DNA of 64,000 nt from Bradyrhizobium amphicarpaeae (lineage in GTDB: Bacteria > Pseudomonadota > Alphaproteobacteria > Rhizobiales > Xanthobacteraceae). The position numbers and the translations under genes are program-made. Within the stretch, counting starts at the first letter, position 1. Every line of letters starts with the position of its first letter. This document shows, piece after piece, positions 37,160 to 46,210 of the stretch. The notes under the pieces were generated by a model. The model saw only the letters and a list, made by a program, of their open reading frames with translations. It was not told the DNA's origin and searched no databases. The stretch spans positions 248,001-312,000 of the forward strand of contig NZ_CP029426.2 of NCBI RefSeq assembly GCF_002266435.3. Direction: 5' to 3'.

Positions 37160-38812
37160 GTGGTGGGTACGGAGACGAGGGCCAGGACGGATTGGAGCGC
37201 ATGGCTGCGGATCTCCGGCTTCGTCATTCTCGCCGCCGGCATCACCGCCATCGTCGCTTCCAGATCGCTCGAAGCCTCACGGCTGCACGGGCGCTTGTCC
37301 GTTCCTCCGCTTTATGACGACGTCTCCTATTTTCTGGACGCCATCAGGTGGATGAATGCCGTCGGCGACCAGAGCATCGCCGCCAGCGCCTGGAATCTGC
37401 TTCACGACCACGCGCCGTTCTCGACGATGGTGGCGATCACGGGATTTGCACTGTTTCCCGGCAGCTTCATCGGGCCTTATCTCGTCCACGCTGTAGTGGT
37501 CTTTGCGTTTCTGCTCGGGATTGCCTGGATGGCGTGGCGGCGGCCTGCGCTGGAGGTCGCGTCGTGCCTGATCGCGGTCGCTTGCGTGCCGGTGCTGTGG
37601 CACACGGTGACCGAGGCGCGACCGGACCTGCCCTCGGGTCTTTTCATTGGCCTTGCTGTTGGGGCGATCGTTCGCCGCGGCGTGCTCGATCGCGGCGCAC
37701 GCGCGCTGGCCGGTCTCGGAATTGCCTGCGCACTGGCCGTCGGCATCAAGCCGACCGCGTTCTTTGCCACGCTCGCTCTGCTCGGCAGTGCATTTGCGAT
37801 CCGGCTGTTCGTCGATTGCCTGGAGGCGGGCGGATTGCGGACTTCGATCCGCAAGGCACTCGGTGCGCTGCTCTGGTTCGTGCTGCCGTTGATCGCGACC
37901 ACGGCCGTGCTGATCGGGCCCGCACTGGTCGAGACCGTCACCTACATCCTTCACGTTTTCGTCGGTCAGCGCGACCTCTGGACGACAGGCGAAAGTTTCT
38001 CGGCCGGTTTGCTGCGCTTCTCGATCGGCGGAGAAGGTCAGTTCGGTCTGCATTATTGGCTCGCCATCGGAACGGGCCTGATGCTGCTGCGTCTGGTGCT
38101 TGCGGCTATCTGCGGCAGCGCCGCGCTGCGCGACGCCGTCGTCCTGCTCGCTTCCGTGCTGATCGCCTATGCCATTCCCTCCGTCGCGGCGATCAAGACC
38201 TACTATTTCGGCGCGATGTTCTATGGCGTGTTCATCGTCGCGATGGTGCTCAACGGGTGCGCCAGTGTGGCGCTGATCGAACAGCTGCTCGTCCGCTTCG
38301 GTTTCCGCGACGACATCCGCCGCTATCTTCTCACGGCCGGCCGGGTGCTGGCGCTCGCATTCGTTCTCCAGCTTTTTCTCAGGCACGTCGTCATCGGCCA
38401 GATCAGCACTGCGACACCGCTGAGCGCGCAGCAGCAGGAAAGCATCCGCCTTGCGACCGGGCGGCTCTGGTCGCTGCTGCGGGAGATCAAGCCGGAAACG
38501 CCCGGCCCGCTCTATGTCGGCTTCTCGAGCCCTTATCCGGTGACGTCGGCGGCCATCCAGCTCTACGCGGCGCAGGCGAAGATGAATCTCGTCGTACGCG
38601 ACGAGCTGTATTTTCGAAGCGCACAGGAAACGGGCGATGCGTTGTTGAAGTCGAACATCCTCGTCGTCTCAAGCTCGATCCAGCACACGCTGGTCGGACC
38701 GCGCGTCGGCGATGAGCTCATTGCGCGCATGGACGCGGACAAGGGTGTCTGCCTGCTCGACAGCATGAGCTTTCCGGACGTGAGCTTGCGGATCTACCGG
38801 CGGGGGTGTTGA
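37160..38812 (+). CDS. Polytopic membrane protein, GT-C glycosyltransferase-like
   Basis: A 550-residue protein with about ten to eleven hydrophobic segments from residue 16 to about 415, then a soluble tail of about 135 residues. In the first extracytoplasmic loop, PPLYDDVSYFLDA has two acidic residues (Asp53, Asp54) placed like the catalytic acids of GT-C enzymes that use polyprenyl-sugar donors. Overall similarity is too low to name a substrate. The start is GTG at 37160 after GGGG. It directly follows tRNA-Thr and has no other neighbour in the pathway. Confidence 0.65.
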   Translation: MVGTETRARTDWSAWLRISGFVILAAGITAIVASRSLEASRLHGRLSVPPLYDDVSYFLDAIRWMNAVGDQSIAASAWNLLHDHAPFSTMVAITGFALFPGSFIGPYLVHAVVVFAFLLGIAWMAWRRPALEVASCLIAVACVPVLWHTVTEARPDLPSGLFIGLAVGAIVRRGVLDRGARALAGLGIACALAVGIKPTAFFATLALLGSAFAIRLFVDCLEAGGLRTSIRKALGALLWFVLPLIATTAVLIGPALVETVTYILHVFVGQRDLWTTGESFSAGLLRFSIGGEGQFGLHYWLAIGTGLMLLRLVLAAICGSAALRDAVVLLASVLIAYAIPSVAAIKTYYFGAMFYGVFIVAMVLNGCASVALIEQLLVRFGFRDDIRRYLLTAGRVLALAFVLQLFLRHVVIGQISTATPLSAQQQESIRLATGRLWSLLREIKPETPGPLYVGFSSPYPVTSAAIQLYAAQAKMNLVVRDELYFRSAQETGDALLKSNILVVSSSIQHTLVGPRVGDELIARMDADKGVCLLDSMSFPDVSLRIYRRGC

Positions 38813-38920
38813 CCACAGCCGGCCGGTTCGAAATTGCCCCGCGATTGTGTGAGGCCAATCACTTAAATCGGGGCGCCCTCCCCGTAATGTCCCGGCTACG
38901 CAAACACGGGGAGATTCCGC

Positions 38921-39313
38921 ATGCGCAAGCTCATTCTGGTTGCCGCCATGGTCCTGGCCTCCGCCTCGGCCCAGGCAGGCGACTCACGCAGCCTCTCACT
39001 GTCCGCGACGGGCGCTCAGGCTCCCGCTCCGCTGACCACGCCGACCTCGGCCACCACCACTTCGGCGCAGGTGAGCGAAACGGCGCCGGCCACCGAGGCG
39101 CCGAAATATTCCGATCGTCCGCCGGCCGTATCGCTCCCTGCGCCGGCGACTGCGGCGGCTCCGGCGGTGTCCACACCCGCGCCCACGCCGGCGCCGGTCG
39201 CGACGACCAGGCCCGCCACCAGGAAAGCGGCAAGCGCGGACAAGCCGAAGTCCAAGCGCTGGACCGAGCGTCGCATCATCAGCGAGCTGCACCGCCACGG
39301 CATCTATTGGTAA
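38921..39313 (+). CDS. Secreted Ala/Pro/Thr-rich protein (hypothetical)
   Basis: A 130-residue protein with a signal peptide (residues 1-19, ending SAQA). Most of the mature part is a low-complexity Ala/Pro/Thr linker. The last 25 residues are basic and look ordered, KRWTERRIISELHRHGIYW, and may be the functional part, held away from the membrane or wall by the linker. GGGAG precedes the ATG. Function unknown. Confidence 0.75.
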   Translation: MRKLILVAAMVLASASAQAGDSRSLSLSATGAQAPAPLTTPTSATTTSAQVSETAPATEAPKYSDRPPAVSLPAPATAAAPAVSTPAPTPAPVATTRPATRKAASADKPKSKRWTERRIISELHRHGIYW

Positions 39314-39336
39314 GCGGCCCTCTCGCTCTCAGTTAC

Positions 39337-39421
39337 CGTCATGCCCGGGCTTGCCCGGCATCCACGATCTTTCGACGCTGCTCTCAAAACGTGGATGGCC
39401 GGGACAAGCCCGGCCATGACG
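39337..39421. repeat. Intergenic palindromic repeat (family B)
   Basis: CGTCATGCCCGGGCTTGCCC to GGACAAGCCCGGCCATGACG, two hairpin arms around a spacer with ATCCACG and CGTGGAT. It lies between two convergent genes and matches 9481-9562 and 30727-30812. Confidence 0.85.
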
Positions 39422-39445
39422 CAAGAGTTGGAGATTGATTAGCGT

Positions 39446-40507
39446 CTACTGCGACACCGTCTGCACCACGCTCCCGAGCGGACGCGTGTTGGTGCTCGCG
39501 GTCGGCACCTTCATGTCCTTCATGATCGCTTCGTCGTATTCCGGCAGCGACGCCAGCGTCGTCTTGGCCTTCATCTGCACGACCTTGTAGCCGCCGGCTT
39601 TCAGCCGCGCGAGCAGCGCCGGCAGGGCCAGACCGGTATTCTTCTGGAAATCGTGCATCAGGATGATGCCCTTGCCGAGCTTGTCGAGCCGCGTCATCAC
39701 CGTCTCGATGATCTTCTCCGGCGTCGCGCCCTTGCGGAAGTCGAAGGAATCGACGTCGGTCGAGAACATCGCGACGTTGCGGGTGCCGAAATAGCTCACG
39801 ATCGCCGGATTGTGCTGGAGCTGCGGGAAGCGGAAGAACGGCGCGGGGTTGGCCCCGAGCGCGAATTTCACCGCGCTGATCCCCTTTTCGACCTCGTCCT
39901 TGGCCATCTGCTCGGTCATCTTCTTGCCGTTCAGATTGACGTGCGACCAGGTGTGCGTGCCGACCGTATGACCCTGGGCCAGCACTTGGCGCAGGATTTC
40001 CGGATGATAGGTCGCGTGCTTGCCGACCGAGAAGAACAGACCCTTGGTGCATTCATCCGCCAGCGCCTTCAGCACATTCGGCGTGTTCACGGGCCAGGGA
40101 CCGTCGTCGAAGGTCAGCACGACCTCCTTGTCGGTGAGGAAGTCGAATTGCTTGAAATGATCGAAGCCGAAGCCGGGGCCGCCGGTGGTGTCGATCTCGA
40201 CCACGCGGGAGACGCCCAGCGCGTTCGGATTGGCGCAGGTCGATTTCTGCTGAACCGGCATGGCCGGGGCGGGCGTCGGCGCGGGCGCCTGGGCAAATGC
40301 CGTCGGCCTGGCGGCGATCGTCGCGGTGGTCTCGACGTCATCCCTGGAGGCGAGCTTCGCCGGTGCCGGCAATGGATCGGCGGTACGGGCGGCAATTGTC
40401 TTGGGAGCGGCCTGGTCGGCGCGCGAGGAATAATAAAACCAACCGCCGGCGGCGATCACGACCGCCGCAACTACACTGGCCAGCATCAGGCCCAACGCAT
40501 TACGCAT
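39446..40507 (-). CDS. Polysaccharide deacetylase (NodB homology domain), membrane-anchored
   Basis: About 353 residues. An N-terminal helix (residues 4-22) anchors it; a Pro/Ala-rich linker runs to about 90. The NodB domain has TFDDGP (Asp134, Asp135) and HTVGTHTWSH (His185, His189 as metal ligands), and LMHDF near its end. It should remove acetyl groups from a periplasmic polysaccharide or peptidoglycan. A Met at 40507 with GAAAGAG upstream is preferred to 40522. Confidence 0.9.
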   Translation of the reverse strand: MRNALGLMLASVVAAVVIAAGGWFYYSSRADQAAPKTIAARTADPLPAPAKLASRDDVETTATIAARPTAFAQAPAPTPAPAMPVQQKSTCANPNALGVSRVVEIDTTGGPGFGFDHFKQFDFLTDKEVVLTFDDGPWPVNTPNVLKALADECTKGLFFSVGKHATYHPEILRQVLAQGHTVGTHTWSHVNLNGKKMTEQMAKDEVEKGISAVKFALGANPAPFFRFPQLQHNPAIVSYFGTRNVAMFSTDVDSFDFRKGATPEKIIETVMTRLDKLGKGIILMHDFQKNTGLALPALLARLKAGGYKVVQMKAKTTLASLPEYDEAIMKDMKVPTASTNTRPLGSVVQTVSQ

Positions 40508-40760
40508 CGCTACTCTTTCCAATCACGCAACCAAACCAGCGGAATTTCCCGCGCGACGAGCCATTAATGCGAAAGAACAGTTAACGTGACACCAACACGA
40601 CAGCGGTTGCAGAGGAATTTCAGCGAGGTGCTCCAAAGTGACCGAAGTCACAGAGAGAGGGGCTCGCGTGACCATCATCACAGTGGAAACTGTTTTGATG
40701 GAGCATCGTCGTTCCCATCAACAACGGGCGCCGTTGCGACGGCGCCAATGGGAGCTTCAA

Positions 40761-41081
40761 ATGACCAAGTCTCTTAACACCAAGTCTCTGACCAAGTCCT
40801 TCTCTGCCAGTATCCGCGACACCAGCCTGGCGCTGGGCTTTGCCGCCATCGTCTCGCTCGTCTCGACGACCTCGAGCTTCGCGTTCTCGGCCGAGGCGCA
40901 GCAGCAGTGCACCGGCGACGCCTTCCGCCTGTGCTCGTCGGAAATCCCCAACATCCCGAAGATCACGGCGTGCATGATGAAGCATCGCGCGGATCTGAGC
41001 ACCGGCTGCCGCGCCGTGATGGACAGGGATCTCGCCAAGGGCGCCTCGCGCAAGGTTGCTGACGCCCAGGACAGCCAGTAA
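40761..41081 (+). CDS. Secreted cysteine-rich repeat protein 1
   Basis: About 106 residues. A hydrophobic stretch (residues 18-37, LALGFAAIVSLVSTTSSFAF) followed by SAEAQ looks like a signal peptide. The mature part has a Golgi-type cysteine-rich repeat: QQQCTGDAFRLC, then ITACMMKHRADLSTGCRAVM, giving four Cys. An in-frame ATG at 40698 would add an odd Arg-rich stretch. It is paired with the similar gene at 41254. Function unknown. Confidence 0.7.
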   Translation: MTKSLNTKSLTKSFSASIRDTSLALGFAAIVSLVSTTSSFAFSAEAQQQCTGDAFRLCSSEIPNIPKITACMMKHRADLSTGCRAVMDRDLAKGASRKVADAQDSQ

Positions 41082-41253
41082 GAGCACGCAACACTATCGT
41101 CGTTGCGTCGGTTTGCTCCCCTCGCGATATGCCCCGGCATCGAGCCGGGGCAACGCGGCGGCGCCATTGCAGCCTGACAATAAAGCCGTTGCGGCTGAAG
41201 GATCGTCGCACTAGCTTCGCCCGCACATTCTTCCGGGCAAGAGGCATTATGCG

Positions 41254-41466
41254 ATGACCAGATTTCTTTTCATTCTTCCATTGCTCCTCGGCGCATCGGT
41301 CGCAGCCGCGCAGCAGCCGGGCCACGATGCCTGCGCGCGCGACGTCACCCGCTTCTGCCGCGCCGTGATGAACAATGGCGATGGCGCCGTGCTCGCCTGC
41401 CTGAAGCAGAACCGCGCCAAGCTGAGCAAAGGCTGCGAGAAGGTGCTTACGGATCACGGGCAGTAG
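41254..41466 (+). CDS. Secreted cysteine-rich repeat protein 2
   Basis: A 70-residue protein with signal peptide (residues 1-18, ending VAAA). The mature part is a single cysteine-rich repeat: ACARDVTRFC then VLACLKQNRAKLSKGC, the same four-Cys spacing as the upstream protein. Both probably fold into small disulfide-linked helical pairs in the periplasm. The two mature parts align although their N termini differ, so they are probably paralogues. Function unknown. Confidence 0.75.
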   Translation: MTRFLFILPLLLGASVAAAQQPGHDACARDVTRFCRAVMNNGDGAVLACLKQNRAKLSKGCEKVLTDHGQ

Positions 41467-41475
41467 GGATTTCGT

Positions 41476-41546
41476 CGTAGCCCGGATGAGCGAAGCGATA
41501 TCCGGGACGTCGGTTCCCGCATGTCGCTTCGCTCATGCGGGCTACG
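41476..41546. repeat. Intergenic inverted repeat (family C)
   Basis: CGTAGCCCGGATGAGCGAAG at one end and CTTCGCTCATGCGGGCTACG at the other, with TATCCGGGA and TTCCCGCAT inside. It is an inverted copy of 30214-30282 and lies between two convergent genes. Confidence 0.87.
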
Positions 41547-41558
41547 GACTCGAAAATC

Positions 41559-43247
41559 CTACGTGCTGCTTCCCGCCGCGGAGGCGACCACCGGCAGCAC
41601 CTCGGCACTCGCACGATCCGGCGTCTCCTCCTTCCAGCGCACCGAGCCGAACGGACGCTCCAGCATGCGGCGGATTCGCACCGGCCCGGGACCGACGTGG
41701 AAAGCCATCGCCTGCTGATGCAACGCGCGTTCGGACTGGGTCGAGCGGTTGCGTTGGCGCAGATAATCGAACCAGGTCGGGCAATGATAGCGCTCGGTCC
41801 ACAATTCGGGGTCGGCGATGTCGCGGGCGATCGACCAGCCATAGGCGCCGTTGCGTTGCCTCGAGAGCTGCACGTCCTGCATCACGTTGTGGAAGGCGCG
41901 CGCGTTCTCCTGAGACACACGGTATTCGATCTCCACCACCAGCGGCCCGCTCCGGCCGGTGATCGACAGCTTGACCTCGGGATCGGCGAGCACGTCAGCG
42001 TCCTCATTGCGGGCGCCGACGCGCGGCATCGTCAGCCAGATCCCGAGCAGCGGCGAGACCAGCATCAGGCCCGAGGCGGTCAGCAACGCGACCTCGACAC
42101 CGGCATAGTCGGTGAGATGGCCCCAGCCCCAGGCTCCGATGGCGATGCCACCCGAAATCGAGGCCTGGAATGCCGCAAGCGAGCGGCCGGCGACCCAGCG
42201 CGGCGCCGAGAGCTGCACGCCGATGTTGAACAGCGCCACCGCGGCCATCCAGACCGCGCCGGCCAGCACCAGCGCAGCTGCCGTCAGCACCGGCTCCGTG
42301 CTCAGGGCAAGCGCGGCCATCGCGAACGCCATCGAGATGGTGCAGGCGCGGATCGCGGCCTCGCCGCTCATCCGCTTGCGCAATTCGTGGATGTTGAGCG
42401 CGCCGACGACGGCGCCCATGCCGAAGGCGCCCAGCATGATGCCGTAGGTCTGCGCGCCACCATGCAAGAGGTCGCGTGCGACCAGCGGCATCAGCGCCAT
42501 GATCGCGCCGCCGATCAGGCCCATCACCAGCGTGCGCAGCAGCACGATCTTGATCGGCGGTGAATTGGTGATGTAGCGGAAGCCCGACACCATGGCGCGG
42601 TTGAGCTTCTCCCGCGGCAGCCGCGAGGGCTCGGTATTGCGCCGCCACATCAGCAGCACCACCAGCAGCGGCAGATAAAGGATCGCGTTGCAGGCGAATG
42701 CGGCGACCGCGCCGAGCGAGGCGACGATGACGCCGCCGACCGCGGGACCGAAGCTGCGGGCGATGTTGTAGCTGATGCCGTTCAACGCAACGGCCGAGGG
42801 CAGCGCGTCGGGCGGCACCTGCTCGCTGACCGAAGACTGCCATGCCGGGCCGAACAGCGCATTGCCGCTGCCCACCACGAAGCAGAAGGCGAGCAGCGTC
42901 TCCGGGGTGATGAGATTGAACCCGGCCAGCACCGTCAGTGCGGTCGCGCCGGTGAGCGCGATCATCAGCGAGACCAGGGTAACGATGCGGCGGTCATACA
43001 TGTCGGCGATGGCGCCGGCCGGCATGGAGATCAGCATGATCGGCAGCATCAAGGCGGTCTGCACCAGCGCCACCTTGTCCGCGGAGGCCGCCATCTGCGT
43101 CATCGCCCAGGCCGCGCCGACGCCCTGGATCAGGAGGCCGAGATTGGAGAGCAGGCTGGCGAGCCAGATGCGCCGGAACACGGTGAACCGCAGAGGCGCG
43201 GTAATGCCGTCGGCGGCAATTCTCTGGCGGTTCGTCTGCTCGGTCAT
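41559..43247 (-). CDS. MFS_3-type exporter with C-terminal soluble domain
   Basis: A 562-residue protein. Residues about 20-410 form a 12-helix MFS unit with SMPAGAIADMYDRRIV in loop 2-3 and GNALFGPAWQSSVSEQV, typical of the EntS-like MFS_3 family. Residues about 430-540 are soluble and start VVEIEYRVSQENARAFHNVMQ, like the antibiotic-monooxygenase-type domain that often ends these proteins. GAAGGGGAT sits just before the ATG. It diverges from the Tat-exported hydrolase, so a shared substrate is possible. Confidence 0.87.
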   Translation of the reverse strand: MTEQTNRQRIAADGITAPLRFTVFRRIWLASLLSNLGLLIQGVGAAWAMTQMAASADKVALVQTALMLPIMLISMPAGAIADMYDRRIVTLVSLMIALTGATALTVLAGFNLITPETLLAFCFVVGSGNALFGPAWQSSVSEQVPPDALPSAVALNGISYNIARSFGPAVGGVIVASLGAVAAFACNAILYLPLLVVLLMWRRNTEPSRLPREKLNRAMVSGFRYITNSPPIKIVLLRTLVMGLIGGAIMALMPLVARDLLHGGAQTYGIMLGAFGMGAVVGALNIHELRKRMSGEAAIRACTISMAFAMAALALSTEPVLTAAALVLAGAVWMAAVALFNIGVQLSAPRWVAGRSLAAFQASISGGIAIGAWGWGHLTDYAGVEVALLTASGLMLVSPLLGIWLTMPRVGARNEDADVLADPEVKLSITGRSGPLVVEIEYRVSQENARAFHNVMQDVQLSRQRNGAYGWSIARDIADPELWTERYHCPTWFDYLRQRNRSTQSERALHQQAMAFHVGPGPVRIRRMLERPFGSVRWKEETPDRASAEVLPVVASAAGSST

Positions 43248-43385
43248 ATCCCCTTCCAAATGGGCTGGCAGAAGTGGTCTTTGGGTGATTCCGGCAAATT
43301 CAGTGATGCCCGCGAAAGTCATTCGCTGTCCAGTGGTTGGACCGCTATAAGCGGTGCAAAGAGGCGGTTTGCCGGGGAGGAACAC

Positions 43386-44759
43386 ATGAAGCTGTCGCGA
43401 CGGACGATCCTGCAGGGCGCTGGCAGCTTGCCTTTCGCAATTGCGAGCTTGCGGACGGGCGCATTGGCCCAATCCGCCCCCGCCGCCGCGCCGGGCGCCG
43501 AGGTGCCGCCGATCCTGTTCGTCCACGGCAATGGCGACTACGACGCGCTCTGGATGACGACGCTATGGCGGATGGAATCCAACGGCATCGCGCGCGATCG
43601 CATGATGGCGATCAATTTCACCGATCCCAATGCACGCACCGATGACAAGGTCGAGCAGGCGAACCGTTCCTCGACCGAGGACCAGCGCCGCGAACTTGCC
43701 GCTGCGATCGCCGAGCTGAAGCGCCGCACGGGTGCGCCTCGCGTGGCGCTGGTCGGCAGCTCGCGCGGTGGCTATGCGATCCGCAACGTCATCAAGAACG
43801 GCGGCGCCGGCGATGTCAGCCACGCCGTCTTGTGCGGCACGCCCAATCACGGCGTGTTCGCCACCGACGACCAGCCGAACAGCGAGTTCAACGGCCGCGG
43901 TGCGTTCCTGCGCGGCCTGAACGAGGGCGAGAGCGAAGTGACGCCGGGTGTTGCCTTCCTCACCTTGCGCAGCGACGGCATGGACAAATACGCCCAGGCC
44001 GATGGCCGTTTCATCGGCAAGCCCGGCACGCCGACCGGTGTCACCGTTGAAGGACCGGAGCTGAAGGGCGCCACCAATCTGGTCCTCGGCGCACTCGACC
44101 ATCGCGAGGTGGCGTTTCACCCGCGCGCGTTCCGCGAGATCTACAAATTCATCGCGGGTCGCGAGCCCGCGCGCATTGCGATCGTGCCGGACCCAGGCGT
44201 CCGGCTGAGCGGTCTCGTCACGGGGACGCCCGGCGGCGTGCCAACCAATCGCCCGGTGACGGGCGCAACCGTCGATATCTTCCGCGTCGATCCTGAAACC
44301 GGAGAGCGCAAGGGCGGCGCGCTGCACAGCGCAAAGACCGGTGCCGATGGCCGCTGGGGGCCGGCGCAGGTCGATCCCGCCTGGTCGCTTGAATTCGTGC
44401 TGACATCGCCGGACGCGCCGACGACGCATATCTACCGTTCGCCTTTCCCGCGCTCGTCCGACGTCGTGCATTTGCGCGCCGCGCGCCCGCTCGGGCCAGC
44501 CGACAAGGACGCAGGAGCTGTCGTGATCATGTCGCGGCCGAGGGGCTATTTCGGCCTGCCGCGGGACGTGGTGTTACTCGACGGCAAGGAGCCGGCCGAC
44601 GTCAAGCCGGGCGTGCCCACGGATTCGGCAGCAACTCTGCGGCTTCCCACCAGCGAGGTTGGGCGCAACATCGTGGCCGAGTTCGGCGAAGAGCGAATTG
44701 TGGCGCGCGCCTGGCCTGCCCTGGAGAACAGGATTGCGATTGCCGAGCTGACTTACTAG
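43386..44759 (+). CDS. Tat-exported alpha/beta hydrolase
   Basis: A 457-residue protein. The N terminus, LSRRTILQGAGSLPFA, is a twin-arginine signal with cleavage near ALAQS. The catalytic domain has LFVHGNGDYD (oxyanion region, residues 45-54) and VGSSRGGY with Ser126 as nucleophile; GTPNHG follows as in lipases. Residues from about 275 form an extra C-terminal beta-rich part (VTGATVDIFRVDPETG) resembling a carrier-type beta sandwich. GGGGAGGAA lies before the ATG. An exported lipase or esterase is likely. It precedes the P450 gene by 31 bp. Confidence 0.83.
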   Translation: MKLSRRTILQGAGSLPFAIASLRTGALAQSAPAAAPGAEVPPILFVHGNGDYDALWMTTLWRMESNGIARDRMMAINFTDPNARTDDKVEQANRSSTEDQRRELAAAIAELKRRTGAPRVALVGSSRGGYAIRNVIKNGGAGDVSHAVLCGTPNHGVFATDDQPNSEFNGRGAFLRGLNEGESEVTPGVAFLTLRSDGMDKYAQADGRFIGKPGTPTGVTVEGPELKGATNLVLGALDHREVAFHPRAFREIYKFIAGREPARIAIVPDPGVRLSGLVTGTPGGVPTNRPVTGATVDIFRVDPETGERKGGALHSAKTGADGRWGPAQVDPAWSLEFVLTSPDAPTTHIYRSPFPRSSDVVHLRAARPLGPADKDAGAVVIMSRPRGYFGLPRDVVLLDGKEPADVKPGVPTDSAATLRLPTSEVGRNIVAEFGEERIVARAWPALENRIAIAELTY

Positions 44760-44790
44760 CTATTTGCCTGGGTCCTATCGGGAGAGAGCC

Positions 44791-46161
44791 ATGAACATCG
44801 CCAGCGTGCGCAGGCCCATCATCCCTCCGGCTCCCCCGCGTGCGCCCGACGACATGTCATTCTTCGGCCGGCTTGCCGTGATCCGGCACAACATGATCGC
44901 GACCTGGGGGCAACCCGCCTACGAGGAAGACGTCATCAAGGGCCGCTTCTTCCTCCACAACAGTTTCATCCTGAACCAGCCCGATGCGATCCGGCACGTC
45001 CTGCTGACCAATTACGAGAATTACACGCGCACGCCGGCGGGCATCCGCATGCTGCGCCCGGTGCTTGGCGACGGCCTTCTGATCGCGGAAGGTCACTCAT
45101 GGACGTTCCAGCGCCGCACGCTCGCGCCGGCCTTCACGCCGCGCGCCACCGCCAACCTCGTGCCGCACATGACGGCAGTGCTCGACGAGACCATTGCCAA
45201 GCTCGATACGCAGACGGGCGCGCCGGTCGACCTGCGCGAAATCATGCAGCGCATGACGCTGGAGATCGCCGGGCGCACGATGTTCTCGTTCGGGATGGAC
45301 CGGCATGGCGCGACCTTGCGCAACTTCATCATGGAATATGCGTCCCGGCTCGGACGGCCCTACTTCCTCGACATGCTGCTGCCGGTGTCGTGGCCGAGCC
45401 CGATGGATTTTGCCCGCGCCCGCTTCCGCAAGCGCTGGACCGGATTCGTCGCGATGCTGATCGCCGAGCGGCGTTCTGCCGGCAAGAAGGACGGCGCGCC
45501 GCCGCGCGACCTGTTCGATCTCATGGACGCAGCGCGCGATCCCGAGACCGGCAAGGGCTTCTCCGACGCGCAGCTCGTCGACGAGGTCGCGACCATGATC
45601 CTGGCCGGACACGAGACCACGGCAACCGCGCTGTTCTGGGCGCTCTATCTGCTGGCGCTCGATCCTGACACGCAGGAGGAAGTGGCGTCCGAGGCCCGGG
45701 GCGAGCATCTCGACAGCATGGCCGAGATCGATCGCCAGAAATTCTCCCGGGCGGTGATCGACGAGACCATGCGGCTCTATCCTCCGGCCTTCCTGGTCGC
45801 GCGCGCCGCACGCGAAAAGGACAATGCGGCCGGAATCGAGATCGGCAAGGGCGACATCATCATGATCGCGCCCTGGCTGCTGCACCGGCACGAGAAGCTG
45901 TGGGACCAGCCGAACGCGTTCATTCCTAAGCGCTTCATGGCGACGGCGGCGCCGGACCGCTTCGCCTATCTGCCGTTCGGCGCAGGTCCGCGCGTCTGCA
46001 TCGGCGCGCCGTTTGCGCAGGCCGAATCCGTGCTGGCGCTGGCCCGGCTGATCGGCGCGTTCCGTATCGAGCTCGCCGACCCGGCGAATCCTGTGATCCC
46101 GCTCGGCGTGGTCACGACCCAGCCGGACCACTCACCCATGTTCCGCATCACACGTCGGTGA
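44791..46161 (+). CDS. Cytochrome P450
   Basis: A 456-residue soluble P450. The I-helix has AGHETT (272-277), the K-helix ExxR is Glu325-Arg328, and the haem loop FGAGPRVCIG carries the ligand Cys403. It lacks an N-terminal anchor, as usual in bacteria. No reductase or ferredoxin gene is adjacent, so electrons come from elsewhere. The start at 44791 has GGAGAGAG upstream. Close spacing to the exported hydrolase gene suggests one transcript. Substrate unknown. Confidence 0.93.
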   Translation: MNIASVRRPIIPPAPPRAPDDMSFFGRLAVIRHNMIATWGQPAYEEDVIKGRFFLHNSFILNQPDAIRHVLLTNYENYTRTPAGIRMLRPVLGDGLLIAEGHSWTFQRRTLAPAFTPRATANLVPHMTAVLDETIAKLDTQTGAPVDLREIMQRMTLEIAGRTMFSFGMDRHGATLRNFIMEYASRLGRPYFLDMLLPVSWPSPMDFARARFRKRWTGFVAMLIAERRSAGKKDGAPPRDLFDLMDAARDPETGKGFSDAQLVDEVATMILAGHETTATALFWALYLLALDPDTQEEVASEARGEHLDSMAEIDRQKFSRAVIDETMRLYPPAFLVARAAREKDNAAGIEIGKGDIIMIAPWLLHRHEKLWDQPNAFIPKRFMATAAPDRFAYLPFGAGPRVCIGAPFAQAESVLALARLIGAFRIELADPANPVIPLGVVTTQPDHSPMFRITRR

Positions 46162-46210
46162 CAGGCCCTCGTCTGGCCGATGGCGTGATCACCCTAGATA
46201 GAGTCCCGTC

